DNA from: Amaranthus tricolor
Lineage: Eukaryota; Streptophyta; Magnoliopsida; Caryophyllales; Amaranthaceae
Direction of reading: 5' to 3'
DNA: 64,000 nucleotides
NCBI RefSeq assembly: GCF_026212465.1
Contig: NC_080047.1
Location: 44,240,059-44,304,058, forward strand
Part shown: in pieces, positions 32,212-45,200 of the stretch
Position numbering within the stretch: the stretch's first letter is position 1
How the letters are laid out: every line of letters starts with the position of its first letter
The notes under the pieces: generated by a model
Seen by the model: the letters and a program-made list of their open reading frames with translations, nothing else
Told to the model about the DNA's origin: nothing
Database searches by the model: none
Program-made: the position numbers and the translations under genes

Positions 32212-35200
32212 ATGGGTGGATATTGTTTCTTGCTACTCCTAGTAATTGGTTCATGTACTCTGTATAATTCTTATGGGATTGGAAGGTTCATTAAACAGAA
32301 TGAAACAGCAGCACTCATAGTGGAGACTTCATCTGGGGGCAGGCAGATTCCAGATACATTGTTTGGGATATTTTTTGAGGTCAGTTCAGTCCCTTGAAAG
32401 ATTTGATTTTTATGTATATATCCGAATGCAATAATGGCTCTTTTTGCTGTTTGTCAAGTTTGGTTTATTTTGTATGCTATATTGATACTTTTGGGAAAGC
32501 AAGTGATAGAATGTATAACTTATCTTAACAACCATCTACTTTTGTTTGAGTATATCTTATTGAAATAATGATAGAATTGTTAAAGTATATACGATATCCT
32601 AGGGCCTCAACCATCAGCTTAAGCTTTTGGTCGAGTCGATTATTTGGCATGGTATCAGAAGCCAGCGTGACAAGAGGTAACGGGTTCGAATCTCAACCAC
32701 TCCTCATTCAAAGTGGAATATTCAGCGCATGTGCGCATCCACAGTTCTAGCCCAATGGGCTCTCATGTGAGGGGCGTGTTAGAGTATATAAGATATCCTG
32801 ATGCCTAAACCATCATCTTAAGCTTTTGGTTGAGTTGGTTCCTTGACAAGAAGGTTATGGGTTTGAATCTCATCCACCTCTCGTTTCAAGTGTAAGAGGG
32901 CATGTGGTGCATTGACACATCTTTCCCAATGGGCTTTCGTGTGAGGGGACGTAATAGAATATAGTATAACATATCCTGTGGCCTCAAGATCAATATCAAC
33001 TTAAGATTTTGGGTTGAGTTGATTCTTTGACGGTTAGTCAACATGTTAAATGCCAATACAAGTTTATGATGATGAAAAATGTGGATAGGAATTAGTGGAT
33101 CCTAATCTTTTGGGATAAAGGCTTCGATGTTGTATTTTTGTGGATGATGAATATGCGAAATGCTATATATGCAGGAAATTAATCATGCTGGATCTGGTGG
33201 CCTTTGGGCTGAATTAGTGAGTAACAGAGGTATGTTCTATGTCCTTGAGTCAAATTAGAGTCGGCCTTTTCTACTTTGGTTGTTGAGCTTAACAGATTCT
33301 CCCGCCCAAACCCTTTTCAATCAGCACTATAAATGGTGTGCTGTTATGCTAGTATCAAATTGCAAATTTTCTTATATATGTGAAAGCAATGTCAAATTCA
33401 CAATTTCGGTTTGTTGCTTAATCCTAATTCCTAACCAAACTCCAAAACATTGTTATCTGGCTATATTTTAAAATTGGACCATCTTAATTCTCAATTTGAA
33501 CCAATATGTTTCTATATGTAACCAAGATTGCCAACTGTTCTGTTTGTTTTATGGTTAAGTCATAATCCATTTAGTGAACATTTCTATACCATAGCAGAAA
33601 CTTGGTTGAATGGCTGTACTAAATTACCGGACTACTGAGGTTTAGCTAATTGCATATCAATTTTCTTATAGTTAGTCAGTTAACAACAGAAAAGCTCACC
33701 ACTTTTGTAGATGTGTTTCTTATGAAGCTCGGGTGGGGAATATAAAGTTGAAGTAGGGTAGCTACAGTCTGTTCCTTGCGGTCGAAGCTATTGCATTGAT
33801 AGGCAGGGCTTGCCGGTACAATAAAGCAGTCAATTGGGATGCCCCCCCCCCCCCGACCTATACCTATAACTTTTGCAAACAAACCCAGCTCTTCCAAGTT
33901 TCATTAGACCCCTAAATCTTGGGACAGAAATTTCCCCCAAAAAGATAGGACAAAGATCTCATGGTAATGACGTGCATTTGAAAGTTTGGAAAGTGGGCTT
34001 CGTCCAACTCATGTAGAAAATAATTAAATAAAACATTCCGTTACCCCAACGCCATTAAGTGGCTTCCACATAGGGTGGGGTTTGGGAGGGTTTGATGTAT
34101 ACCACCTTACCCTTGTTAATTACAAAACTAAAGAAGTTGTTCCGATTGACCCTTGGCAGCATACGTCATGTGCAATTTAATGTACATAAGTGCACATGAT
34201 GAATCATTTTACTTTAGTCCATTTTACTTGCGTAGTTGTGTGTAATCTAGAAAATTTGTGACTTTAGGTTTTGAAGCTGGAGGTCATCACACTCCGTCAA
34301 ACATCAAGCCTTGGTCAATAATCGGAGATGACTCAACTATAACTGTTGTTACGGAGCTTTCATCATGCTTTGAGCGCAACAAAATGGCTCTTCGGATGGA
34401 TGTTTTATGTGACGATTCTGGTCCCAACGCTTGTCCAAATGGAGGTGTAGGAGTCTATAACCCTGGATTTTGGGGGATGGTAAGTGACAGGAATCTAGAC
34501 CCCAAATGGAAAATCTTTCAGTATTGTTTTAGAAGGCCAGAAAGTACAAAAATCATAGCTAATTAAGTAACAATAGGTTAAGTTCAATTCAACAAAGTTT
34601 TGTAAAGTTAGGCAAGAAAATAAGTTAAATTTAGCAAAAATCAGCTTGAGAATACACCCTTAAATCACATAGATATAGTTTTTTTGTGGTGGTTTATTTA
34701 TATTTTTTCCTTGCTTGGTATTGCAGAACATTGAACAAGGGAAGACATATAAAGTAGTCTTCTATATTCGATCAAAAGGATCAATCGATGTTGATGTGTC
34801 ATTGACTAGCTCAAATGGAGGGGAAGTGCTCGCTACCATGAATGTTGTGTAAGAACTGTACCTTTGTGGAAGGTCTATATATAGTTTAGAAGTAAGAATC
34901 TCTTTTTATGCATGCATTCTTAATCTAGAAGATTATGGTGGCAGCGCCAATGAAACACAAGTTACTGATTGGAAAAGGATGGAGGTTATGCTCGAAGCCA
35001 AAAGTTCTAATTCAAATTCAAGGCTTCAGTTAACATCCAAAAGAAAGGGAGTACTTTGGATTGATCAAGTGTCTGCGATGCCAACAGATACATATAAGGT
35101 AGATACAATTATACTAGCAAATTGCATCAACCGGGTTGGGTCAATATCAGGTGTTGATGATTTTAGGTTGGGTTAAGTCTGATTCGGGGCCTACAGATAG

Positions 35201-38200
35201 GTGGGTTTGGGTTGAGTCGGGTTAGTTTATCTTTTCAATATTTTAATTATGTTAATAATTGCGTGAGTTTGGGTCGAGTTGGATTAGGCTAGGTTACACC
35301 TTTTTAATCTTTTAAGTATGTCAATTATTGTAGTTGAAATGTTTAAATTTAAAGTTTCTAATTGCAAATGTTAAAAAGGCTATACATTGAGGTGTTCAAA
35401 ACAGACCAACCTTGTAACCAAACCCGACTTTGCCGCGACTTCAAAATGAATTTAAAAACCAATGTGGACAAAAAACCCGATTTAAATTGACTTGAAACAC
35501 TAAAAATTGACTTGATGACCCAAATGAACCTGTTAGTGCAAGTGCCAATTCTCCTTGTGTACGAGATGATTTTGATCATCTCATAGCCCATTCCATGGCT
35601 TGCACTTTGGAGAAGGATGACGTGTATACAATGGGACATGGGGGATTGATATTTGGATCACTACATGTGGCGATCAATAAGCTAGATGTCTTGAAAAACT
35701 TCCAGATAGTGCATCGGAGAGAAGAAATATTATGCATAAACATGTGCATACCTAGTTATAATTTTCTTTTTGTTAGGATTTTCTCTTGTACTTGAGCACA
35801 CTACTTTGTTCATACAGGGGCATGGATTCCGTAAGGACCTCTTTGAAAAACTTGTTGCAATGGAACCAAGATTTCTCAGATTCCCAGGTAACTTTGTTAA
35901 ACTTGTTATTTAATGCAAGTATTTCGATATGTGGCGTGTTGGCCTTCACTTTTTTCTAAGATGTACATGTCAACGATTTTGTAACATTCTTATTTATTTT
36001 ATCTAAGTATTCTTACCTGAAATTCCCTATCAGGTGGCTGTTTCGTTGAAGGCGAATGGCTAAGAAATGCTTTCCGTTGGAAAGAAACTGTTGGTCCGTG
36101 GGAGAACAGGCCAGGACATTTTGGAGATGTTTGGATGTACTGGACTGATGATGGACTTGGGTATTTCGAATTCCTCCAAGTAGGACTTGTGAACATTTTT
36201 CTATCTATAATGTCCCTTACCCATCAACTGTACACTGAAGCATGGCTAAATGTTGTGTTTGTAATGTTGGTAGTTGGCCGAAGATCTTGGGGCAGCCCCA
36301 GTTTGGGTAATTAATAATGGTATGAATTATGGGTAGTAAAGATTTTGTGTATTTGTTGAATTTCTTCTCTACTGTCTTAATTTTCCTTTTTTTGATGGTC
36401 ATGTATATTCTATTCCGACTACCATAGGAATTGCGCATCAAGATCAAGTTGAAACATCGGTGATTTCTCCATTTGTGCAAGTATGTTTTCTATACATTGT
36501 TCCACGTGAACATTACTCTACTCATCGGTTTTTCAGTTCGCTATGAATTATATTAGTTCCTTTTAGTTTAATAACTGGAGAGTGCCCCACTTGTGAAATT
36601 ACTCTTGTTAAATCTTAAGCAACACATGAAAAAGGTGAGTTTGGGTTACTTATAAGCTCAAAGGAGGTGTCCCAAAGTCATTCGGAGAGGGACTGTCTTG
36701 CAAGCTAATGAAAACTTTTTTTTTTCTCATTTTCTCTAATGTGGGACAATTTTCAACACCCTCTCGCATCCCTCGCCACATGCGAGTATTTTTAATGTTA
36801 AAACATATTGGAAATGAGGCATATGCTCGACCCATCATGTAAGACTATCATAATAGACTTCGTTTACCTATCATTTGAAGTTTGAGTATACACACATCAT
36901 ATGAATTCCGTACTTCTCAGCATGGCTTTATTGAAAGTCAAACTTGAGAACCACCTCCATGAACCGATGATCAAGTCTTTCTATTGATGATAACTTTATT
37001 CTTGGATGTAGGAAATGCTAGACAGCATAGAGTTTGCTAGAGGTGATCCTTCTTCTCAATGGGGTTCCCTTCGAGCTGCAATGGGTCATCCAGAGCCTTT
37101 TGAGCTCAAATACATTGCTATTGGTAATGAAGATTGTGGAAAACCATATTATCGAGGTACACTTTTGTTAACCCCTTCTGCACTTAAGTGATTTCTTTTC
37201 AGCATTTTTTGCAAACCCTCTTATGTAGTCAATTTTGTCATTGTATGCTTCCCACCTTTGACGATTATGTTTTTCCTATATAGTGAAAAGTTATAGGAGT
37301 ATTCTTATTCTACGACTACTATCTAGCAAATGTTCTTGGTTGAATAGACGTTTTTCTGTTCTTGTGATATCAATGCTTCCCAGAAATAAGTCCTGTGGTA
37401 TTAGGGGTTATCTAACATCTATGTTACTTGGACTCGGGTACTGATGTCGGATACTGGTACGTGTCCAAGTGTCGGATACGTCAAAATATTCAATTTTACG
37501 CCTAAAATGAAGTGTCTAAGTGCCATACCAATATCCGAGCATCAAAGATGGAACACGGGTACGTGAAGCAAAATGAAGAGTCCGAGTAACATAGTCTAAC
37601 ATTATGCTGATCATTGAAAGTCGAGATTCATTCTCTTAATTCTTTATACTTTAATCAGGAAATTACCTCAAGTTTTTCGCTGCATTAAGAAAAGCCTATC
37701 CAGATATCCAAGTAATATCAAATTGTGATGGCTCATCCACTCCATTGGATCATCCAGCCGATATGTATGATTTTCATGTAAAGTCTCGACATTTCCCTCT
37801 GCTTATGTTACTGGTGTATGTCTGACATCAATAGCAACTGAATGACAAATACCCTTTCATGTCTTGAATTTCGACAGATATACACATCTGCAAATGATAT
37901 GTTCTCTAAGTATCATAAGTTTGACAATACACGGCGTAATGGGCCAAAGGTACATGAGTAAAGGATTTTTTTGCTAATCTTAGTTTAAAACGGAATTTTC
38001 TCATTACTTTGTCCTCTGTTCAGGCTTTTGTAAGTGAGTATGCTGTTACCGGAAAAGATGCTGGCACCGGAAGCCTTCTTGCTGCGTTGGCCGAAGCTGC
38101 ATTCCTTATCGGAATAGAGAAAAATAGGCAAGTACAACATTTAATTAGCCTTGTTAGCTAGCTGAACGACATGTTTTTCCTTCTAGCCCATTTAACTGGT

Positions 38201-40819
38201 GGATAGTGTGCAAGGTCTATACTCCATACATTCATATCTCCTGTGTACTCATAGTGCAAAAATATGGTTCCACTTTCGGCCACAGTCGAAAAACGAATTT
38301 CGCAGTCAATGGCTCAATGCGGCCTATAGCATATAAGCATATACACATTTATTCGATGTGAATTCAAAAACTTGATACGGTCGTGATATGGTACTGCGGT
38401 TTCGTTTTCGTACTATGTGTGACCTGCCCTAGGATGATCTTCCTTCTCATTCCAAAACTGTGTTTTTGAAGTACTAGAAATCCCCATATTGCTATCATAG
38501 TGAGTCCGTGGATCTATATGTCCCGTAGTGAGCAGTCCCAACCCAATTTCAAAAATGCTATATTCATTTTATTTGTTCGGTGGGGGTGGAGATAGAATTG
38601 TCCTTCGCTTGTGGGCTCCCAGAATCATACAACAAAATAGTAGGTATTTTGCATTCTCCTTTTGAACTTTCGACATTTACCAGGTGAAGAGAGTCTGAAA
38701 TAGGTGCTTGGGTAGAGTTCTTTATATGTTTATAGTCTGTCACATGATTCACTAATCTCCTTGTGAATCGTGTAAAAAACGAATGATGGTCGGTTTTGGG
38801 CTATTTTAGGGTCATTTTGAGCGAAAGGCGAATTAACTAGCGAATTATGACACATCTTTATACCCACATAATTTTCTGAGCATATATTTGTACATCTATA
38901 CTCATAATCTTCCGGCGCTAAAAAGTAGTTGTATTTTGAGTGCAGTGATGTTGTTCAAATGGCAAGCTATGCTCCTCTTTTTGTGAATACGAATGATAGA
39001 CGATGGAACCCTGATGCAATTGTTTATGATTCCTCACGTGTCTATGGTACACCTAGCTACTGGATGCAACTGTATTTCGCAAAATCCAGTGGGGCAACTC
39101 TTCTCAAAACCGCACTTCAAGCTAGTTCATCTGCTTCTCTAGTTGCCTCTGCGATTAGTTGGAAAAGTGCAACAGACAACAAGGATTACATAACTGTCAA
39201 GGTTTGGAACTTTATATTTACACTAATTTTTTATTAAGGCCGTGTCGCCATGAGACGACTTCAATTGGGTCAGCCCAAACTATTTAATAAAAATTGCTTC
39301 CTGTACAAGTGTGAATTCAGATTTCAATTTTTTTTTACTAATGGACCTTCTGTATGGACCCGTCTCACGGTGAGACGGTCTCATTCTCATACAAGATTTG
39401 CTGAGTTATAATCATAGCAACGACACTTGGGACACTCCTTTAGAATCCTACCCTTTGCATAGTTCGTATAAGTATAACACATACCACATACCATTTTATT
39501 TTCTGAAGTTGCTGGAAATGAGATGAGGATACCCTGAGTCAGAAATTTTCCGGTGACAACCGTTTGTGATCTTTAGTATTTACATAGCTTTGTTGGTTTA
39601 CTAAAGGTTGTTACCTTTTTGAGGGGGCTGAACTTATTTCATAGGCTTAGTTACTTTTTGGAGCGTCGCAATCATTTCACAGGTGTAACTACTTTTAAGG
39701 GCATCACAATCTTTTCACAGGCTTAACTACTTTTTAGGGCATAACTCGTTTTTGAACAAGCTTGATTCATCTAACATGATTGCAATCTCGATGATTCAGT
39801 ATAATTCTCGGCTGTGAGACGAATGTTTTTCGTGATGGTTCAGTATTTAAAGTTTACTTGCTTTTTGACCCGTGGCTTGACCAGAATTTACTAGAACCCC
39901 CCGACAAACACCCTGATAGTGGAACTATTTTTTGTTTTTCTGATATATGTTACGGAGACGACGGTTTTTTCCATGAATCTGAATCTGACTGAGATTTATG
40001 GTTGTTGCAGATTGTGAATTTCGCTAGTAGTTATGTGAACCTCAAGTTGTCTATTGGTGTCAATGGAAATTCTGTCCGGCTAGCTGGGTCAAAGAAGACT
40101 GTTATGTCTTCTACAAATGTAATGGATGAAAATTCGTTTCAAAGTCCTGAGAAGGTAATATATGAAACCATAACTTAAGCATATCCGATATTTACTCAAC
40201 CTTGTAACCGAACCCAACTTGACCCGACTTCAGATTGAATTGAAAACTATATAAAAATTAATTTGGACACAAGACTTGACTTTAAACCGATCCGAAACAC
40301 CTGATCAGAAATTGACCCGTTGACCTGAATGAACACTTCTAAGCATACATGCCATTATTGATGATTAGTTGCTGATGATTCTCCGTGTAATGTGCATTTT
40401 ACTCGATCGAGTACTCGAGCGCTCGACAAACATTCCACAACCATGTAGCATTATAGAACTTTCCTAACGTACTCTAAATACTCCAAGAGTACTTGAGTCT
40501 CAATGACATAGGTCTTTCTGCAACTAAAATTTCGTAAGATCTTATAATGCTCAAATCAATCAAAAACATACGTTTTGCATCGTTGAACACTAATAAGAGC
40601 ATTTGGCAACAGTTAGTAATTTGAGCTACTTATCAATCTTCTATGGTCTTGATTATTTGCTTGCAGGTAGTTCCATCTTCTACCGAATTCACTATAACTG
40701 GCAGAGACACGAATATCGTGCTCCAGCCATATTCTTTCACATCATTTGACGTCGTACAAGAACATTCAAGTCATCTGTTAATCAAAGAAGCAAATTCTGG
40801 CCTTGAATCTTCTTTCTAA
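32212..40819 (+). CDS. ASD1: Alpha-L-arabinofuranosidase, glycoside hydrolase family 51
   Basis: Apoplastic enzyme that removes terminal alpha-L-arabinofuranosyl residues from arabinoxylan and pectic arabinan. Sixteen exons: 32212-32379, 33175-33229, 34268-34479, 34727-34848, 34945-35098, 35818-35887, 36034-36179, 36274-36319, 36428-36480, 37012-37156, 37659-37777, 37878-37949, 38024-38127, 38946-39201, 40011-40154, 40667-40819; 2019 nt, 672 aa, phase kept, against roughly 678 aa recalled for Arabidopsis ASD1. The N terminus is a signal peptide (MGGYCFLLLLVIGSCTLY). A carbohydrate-binding-like region (about residues 75-240) precedes the TIM barrel. Acid/base Glu382 is in GNEDCG and nucleophile Glu459 in FVSEYAV, so catalysis is expected. 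The C-terminal beta domain includes SGATLLKTALQASS and STNVMDENSF. Exon 13 ends at a GC donor (AATAG|GCAAGT). Intron 1 has a TRIM element; introns 5, 10, 13, 14 and 15 hold other repeats. Confidence 0.96.
32578..33032. mobile_element. TRIM retroelement with three LTR-like units in tandem
   Basis: LTR-like units at 32578-32648 (TGTTAAAG to TTTGGCA), 32777-32848 (TGTTAGAG to CTTGACA) and a decayed one at about 32952-33032. Each contains ATATCCT, a GCCTCAACCATCA-like block and CTTAAGCTTTTGG. The first is followed at once by TGGTATCAGAAGCC, close to the initiator-tRNA-Met primer-binding site TGGTATCAGAGC. GTGAGGGG purine tracts precede units 2 and 3, as a polypurine tract should. LTRs near 72 bp and no coding sequence fit a TRIM. 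It lies in intron 1 of the arabinofuranosidase gene, sense orientation. Confidence 0.85.
35140..35390. repeat. GGGTTGGGTC-rich repeat in arabinofuranosidase intron 5
   Basis: Runs of GGTTGGGTCAATATCAGG, GGGTTTGGGTTGAGTCGGG and GGGTCGAGTTGGATTAGG, immediately followed by the family-F repeat. Composition resembles the end of a degenerate DNA transposon; no boundaries could be set. Confidence 0.4.
35391..35535. repeat. Repeat family F, copy 1
   Basis: Contains ACCTTGTAACCAAACCCGAC, then GACTTCAAAATGAATT and TTGATGACCCAAATGAAC. The same order occurs at 40197-40336 and, reversed, at 55520-55700. Confidence 0.65.
37419..37594. mobile_element. MITE family A (176 bp), copy 2, with perfect 8-bp target duplication
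   Basis: Ends CTATGTTACTTGGACTC and GAGTCCGAGTAACATAG are inverted repeats with one mismatch. TCTAACAT directly precedes and directly follows the element. In arabinofuranosidase intron 10. Confidence 0.95.
38250..38417. mobile_element. MITE family B, copy 3
   Basis: Starts CATAGTGCAAAAATATGG and ends TCGTACTATG; the interior has AATGCGGCCTATAGC and GATACGGTCGTGATATGG. In arabinofuranosidase intron 13, close to a family-E copy. Confidence 0.7.
38741..38853. mobile_element. Short repeat family E, copy 2 (reverse orientation)
   Basis: Reads CACATGATTCACTAATC, then ATGATGGTCGGTTTTGGGCT and GGCGAATTAACTAGCGAATT, the reverse of the copy at 57551. Ends about 90 bp before exon 14. Confidence 0.65.
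39232..39412. repeat. Family C GAGAC repeat in arabinofuranosidase intron 14
   Basis: Bounded by GTCGCCATGAGACGACTTC on the left and CGTCTCACGGTGAGACGGTC on the right, with TGGGTCAGCCCAA inside. A short inverted-motif element. Confidence 0.6.
40197..40336. repeat. Repeat family F, copy 2
   Basis: Starts CAACCTTGTAACCGAACCC and includes CTTGACCCGACTTCAGATTG and GACCCGTTGACCTGAATGAA. Same orientation as the copy at 35391. In arabinofuranosidase intron 15. Confidence 0.65.
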
Positions 40820-42230
40820 GTCGATTCACACACATTTCACACACATTTTACACACACGAAACTAAATAATATACCGTTGTATTCAAACGATCGTCATTTT
40901 CAGTAAGAAGTCCGGTTCTCGGATCTTGGCTCTAGGGTTTGGTTCAATTCTAGTCCAAAAGCTTTATATCAAGTTGGTTTTTTTCTTACACTTCATTTAT
41001 TTCAGGTGCATTAATTGTATTGTGTTATTTGTATATAACTTCATAGTTTATGTAACTTTCAAGGTTGGGCTAATGAGCCTAACATATGTAGATGTCATTC
41101 TGATCTAATGAATAAAAGAAAAAGAAGAAAAAACCTTTGAAGTGAGTAGTTTTCCCTTTCCTTTTTTTGTCTTTGTTTATTTGAATTGTTCTATTTTAGG
41201 GACACATAATTATTTATTTGCAAGTCTTGTATGAAATCGTCTCTCTACGAGACAAGTCTATATAGTCGTTTATCTTATTGATTATTTTAAGATTGTAATT
41301 AATTATTTTTTGAACTCATCACTTCTTCCTTATTTTCTCTCTCAAATAATTAAAAATACATTACTTAATTTATTTAATTGACTTGTATTTCCAAAAGTGT
41401 GTTTTTTATGCAAACTAATGAGGGTTATTATTAGTAGTAAGTGCTAATACTTTACCTAAATTTGCCATTTTTTATTTTGTTTCATTTTTTTGTTTTGATG
41501 TAGATCCACATTATCAATTCTAATCTATCTAAAACCTTTTTTTTTTTACTATCTCATCCGCATAATCATTAATTTTGTCTTACAGTCTAACGATAAATAA
41601 CTAAAACAATTTTGCTCTATTGTATCAAGATCAAAGGAGCAAAAGGAATATATTTTGTGTTCTTTATTTTTTTCTCCGTATAATAAAAGTTAAAGATATT
41701 GCGAACTCAATCGTATATCGGGATTTAAATATGTCTTCACTTATATTGTACTTGCTACAACCTCCAAAGGATAGTGAATTAGTGATGCATCCTTCAATTG
41801 ACCTTGAAGGAAGGAATAACAAAACCAAACATTCAACTCAAAAAAAGTGAGGATCCCTTTCAAAATCTTAAATCTTTTAAATCAACCTAACACATTTCTC
41901 CCAATTGGTGTACTCCTAATTAATTAAATACTATATGTACCCATTATTAATTAATCATTATTAATTAATCAATAAATTTGCATGCATTAGGAGTAAATTA
42001 AGCATTGACTAACTAGAAAGAACAAATTTTTAAAGCAAAAATATAGAGAGAAATAGTACATGTCCAAATAGCAACTCTCCTCCCCTCAAATCTTGCAATT
42101 CTTAATTCTTCCCATTCAAAATTTTCAACTTTCAACAAACCTCACCTTCTCCCTTCCTACTCCAACAAATACCCAAATTCAGTGTTCAAACATTCATCTA
42201 AATCAACAATCTTTCTTTCCCTTATTTACA
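40820..42230. other. Intergenic region between arabinofuranosidase and RING-ligase genes
   Basis: The arabinofuranosidase 3' untranslated region probably ends near 41100-41130 (AATGAATAAAAG). A family-C fragment lies at about 41225-41330. The rest is AT-rich, and the RING gene leader with CT-rich sequence covers about 42060-42230. No other gene seen. Confidence 0.6.
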
Positions 42231-45200
42231 ATGGAGGATGAATTAACCCTCCAAAATCATAGCTGTTTAAGGAACTATTTAACTTCCAGTTTGTCTAATT
42301 ATCACCCATTAACAACTTGTATCAATGGCAGTTACTCTGAGCTTTGTTTTGACAATGATTCTGATGATGGGTTTTCTAGGGATCATGTTTATTGTAGACC
42401 CTTTGTTGTTCTTGATGTAATTTGGAATTTGGGGTTTGTTTTGGTGTCTGTTTTTGTGTTGCTTTGCACAATTAAGGAAAAACCCTCTAGTCCTTTGAGG
42501 GTTTGGATTGGTGGGTATGCATTTCAGTGTCTTATGCATGTGGGTTTTGTGTTTTATGAGTTTCGCCGTCGGAATCATGGGGTTTTTAGCCGGGTTTCAT
42601 TGCCGGATGGTCATTCTTATTCAAGGTATATGTTTGGTACTCACTAATTTTGCTTTTAGTAGTTTATTATTGGCTGATTTGTTTAGTGATAAGAAATGGT
42701 CATTAATGTGGATTTTATTTATCATACTACTATGATAATTATGATGGTGGAAATTATTGTAATGGATGAGCCGAGCCGAACACTCGTCTGTGCATGTATG
42801 CTGAACCAATTGATTGTTATTTTTCTGTTTTATATGTTACACATTAATACTAATAGGGTTTTTAATCAAATGACCCAGATAGATTGCCCCGGTTAATTGT
42901 GTGAATTCAAGGATGATGAATACATTTGGATGAATGAAAAATGGCATTTTTTTGATTGGAGTTGGATTTAGCCCTTTTCTGGTGTTTTTGACTGGTGGTT
43001 CTTGTTATTGGGTGGTTCTGGTGTTTGGATTTAGCTCTCCATTGCACAATTGGTCGTATGAGACGATCTCACTGAGAGATGCGTCATATACTAGGGTTAA
43101 ATAGCCTATTTAATATATATAATGTGAATATGGGCTTCTTGTTTTAGGTCGTCTCACCGTGAGACAGTCTCTCACAAGAGTAGCTCTGTAGTCTGAAAAT
43201 GGTTGATATGTAGATATAGAATATTAGTAAACCTTTGGCATTTTCTATGATAAAAATTAGTGATTGAAATTGATGTTGTTCATGGTAATTGCTTGTCTAC
43301 TAGAACCATCAAATGATCTAGTGGGGACTATTGATTATGCTTGTAGTTGTCATTCGTCAAATTCATGCAATTCATTTATTAAATTTTATAGGCTAGGGTT
43401 TGTTTAATTGAATGTATTAAATAATTGAATTTATTATGGAAACTTGCGAAGGATACATTTCGGTATGAGCAATATTGTCTTAGGGTTATGGTTGGGGATT
43501 TTCGATCTAGCTAATATGTCTTACTCGAGTAAAAAACTCGATAACTGATATGTAATGTATGCTGTAGCATTGTTAACTATTGCTTTTCGGGAAATAATAA
43601 CTCATGTTAAATTCTTTGTGGTTCCTCTTTGGTTCGTTTTGTCTTGTTGAGGGAAATCGCCAGTATCACGTAACCTTGGCTGCTTTGCTTTTCAGTATCG
43701 TGAAGAAACTAGAATCAGCAAACACAATTGCATCATCATTTTGGTGGGTTTTCGGATTTTATTGGATTGTATCTGGTGGCCAATCTCTTTTGCAGGATTC
43801 TCCTCGCCTTTATTGGTAAGCAACTAAGCATACCCTTTTTCTTTATTTTGAAATTTACCTGTTCATGTTCATCGGAAAATGAAGCAGTTTCATAGGTGAA
43901 CTTGGTGGAAGAAGGAAACCGAAAGATTTGTCCTGACTAGTTGATTACCCATCTTGGTTCTAAATAAAACATCCTAGGGTGACACAATTTGATACAAATC
44001 AATTTCTTTTTGTAAAGCCATTTTAGTGTTCTAAAAGTATTCCAATTGTCAAGCCCTCAATGTGGATCCCTTTTTCAATCTCTGCACTGCATTTTAATGC
44101 ATATGATAAGTTTTCAAAAACATGCTGGTGTTTGGGTATTCCAAGATGCTTATTTTTGTCGGAATGAGAGGATCTTTGAGACAGATGATGTTTGTGGTGG
44201 CCAAGATAATTCTTACTAGCTTCAACTAGGTGCAAAAGTAAACGTGCCCATTAGCTTGAATGCTTAATGCTTTTACATTGACTACTTAGGGTCTCTACTA
44301 GTTCACCCAATGAGTTATAATTTGCTGTTGAGCGTGGTGTAGGAGAAGTATGGGTTTTGGGTTTGGTTTGCTGGTGAAAAACTCAAAATTGGTTCATAAC
44401 AAAATCTCCACTCTTTGGGTTAGCTTATTAGTGATTAAAATCGATGATGGTAAGTGTAATTATATTTGCTCTAAGTTCAGTAATGCTTACCACGTCATGC
44501 ACACTATTAAGCTGGAATACACGGACACTTCCCTGAAGTGGCGTGTCCCGTGTCGGACACGTGTCGGACACGGACACGCGACGGACACGCGAAAATCCGT
44601 GTCCGACACGCCAAATGAAGTGTCTAATATTTTAATATTTTTTCGGACACGCGGACACGGCAAGGACACGGCAGGGACACGGCAAGGACACGAAAGGGAC
44701 ACGGCAAGCAGTCAAGGACACGTTTTTTTAAAAAAAACTATTTTCCTTTCTTTTCTTCTCCGTTACTTGTCATGCTTCTGATAGATATGGTCTTGATATT
44801 GATGAATTATTACCACATTTATTATCATTATTTTCAATTTTATCATCATTTTTTCCTAATTTTTGCAACCCATGAATGATTGAAACCAACCTTGAATCTC
44901 TATCTTCTTCAGAAAAAACAAAACCCAAATCCATAAACCCTTTAAGTTCTTCAAATTCAAGGTCAGATAAACTCTTACTTAATCCCTTCTTTTTTCTTCT
45001 TAATCTGTTGGTAATTTCTGGGTTTATTTTCCTTTAATGGAGAAGAAATCAATTTTAATTTTATTTTTTCTGGGTTTTTTTTCTTTTCTGATTTTGAATA
45101 ATCTTCAAAATCTTCTGATATTTTCACAGAAAAAAATAGTTTGCAGTTTTGATGTTAGAAGAAATAAATTTAGAGAAGAATAAGAATCACTTAATTTTGT

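Noticed and set aside
32660..32700. tRNA-like GGGTTCGAATCTC box
   Set aside because: A B-box-like motif within the TRIM; no cloverleaf or A box was found around it, so no tRNA gene is called.
42093..42230. Upstream extension of the RING ligase
   Set aside because: The open frame starts at TTG, not ATG; composition is leader-like, and the ATG at 42231 is the first.
44350..44781. 143-codon frame and its antisense partner
   Set aside because: Both span the GGACACG repeats of the hAT-like element; the periodic composition explains the open frame.
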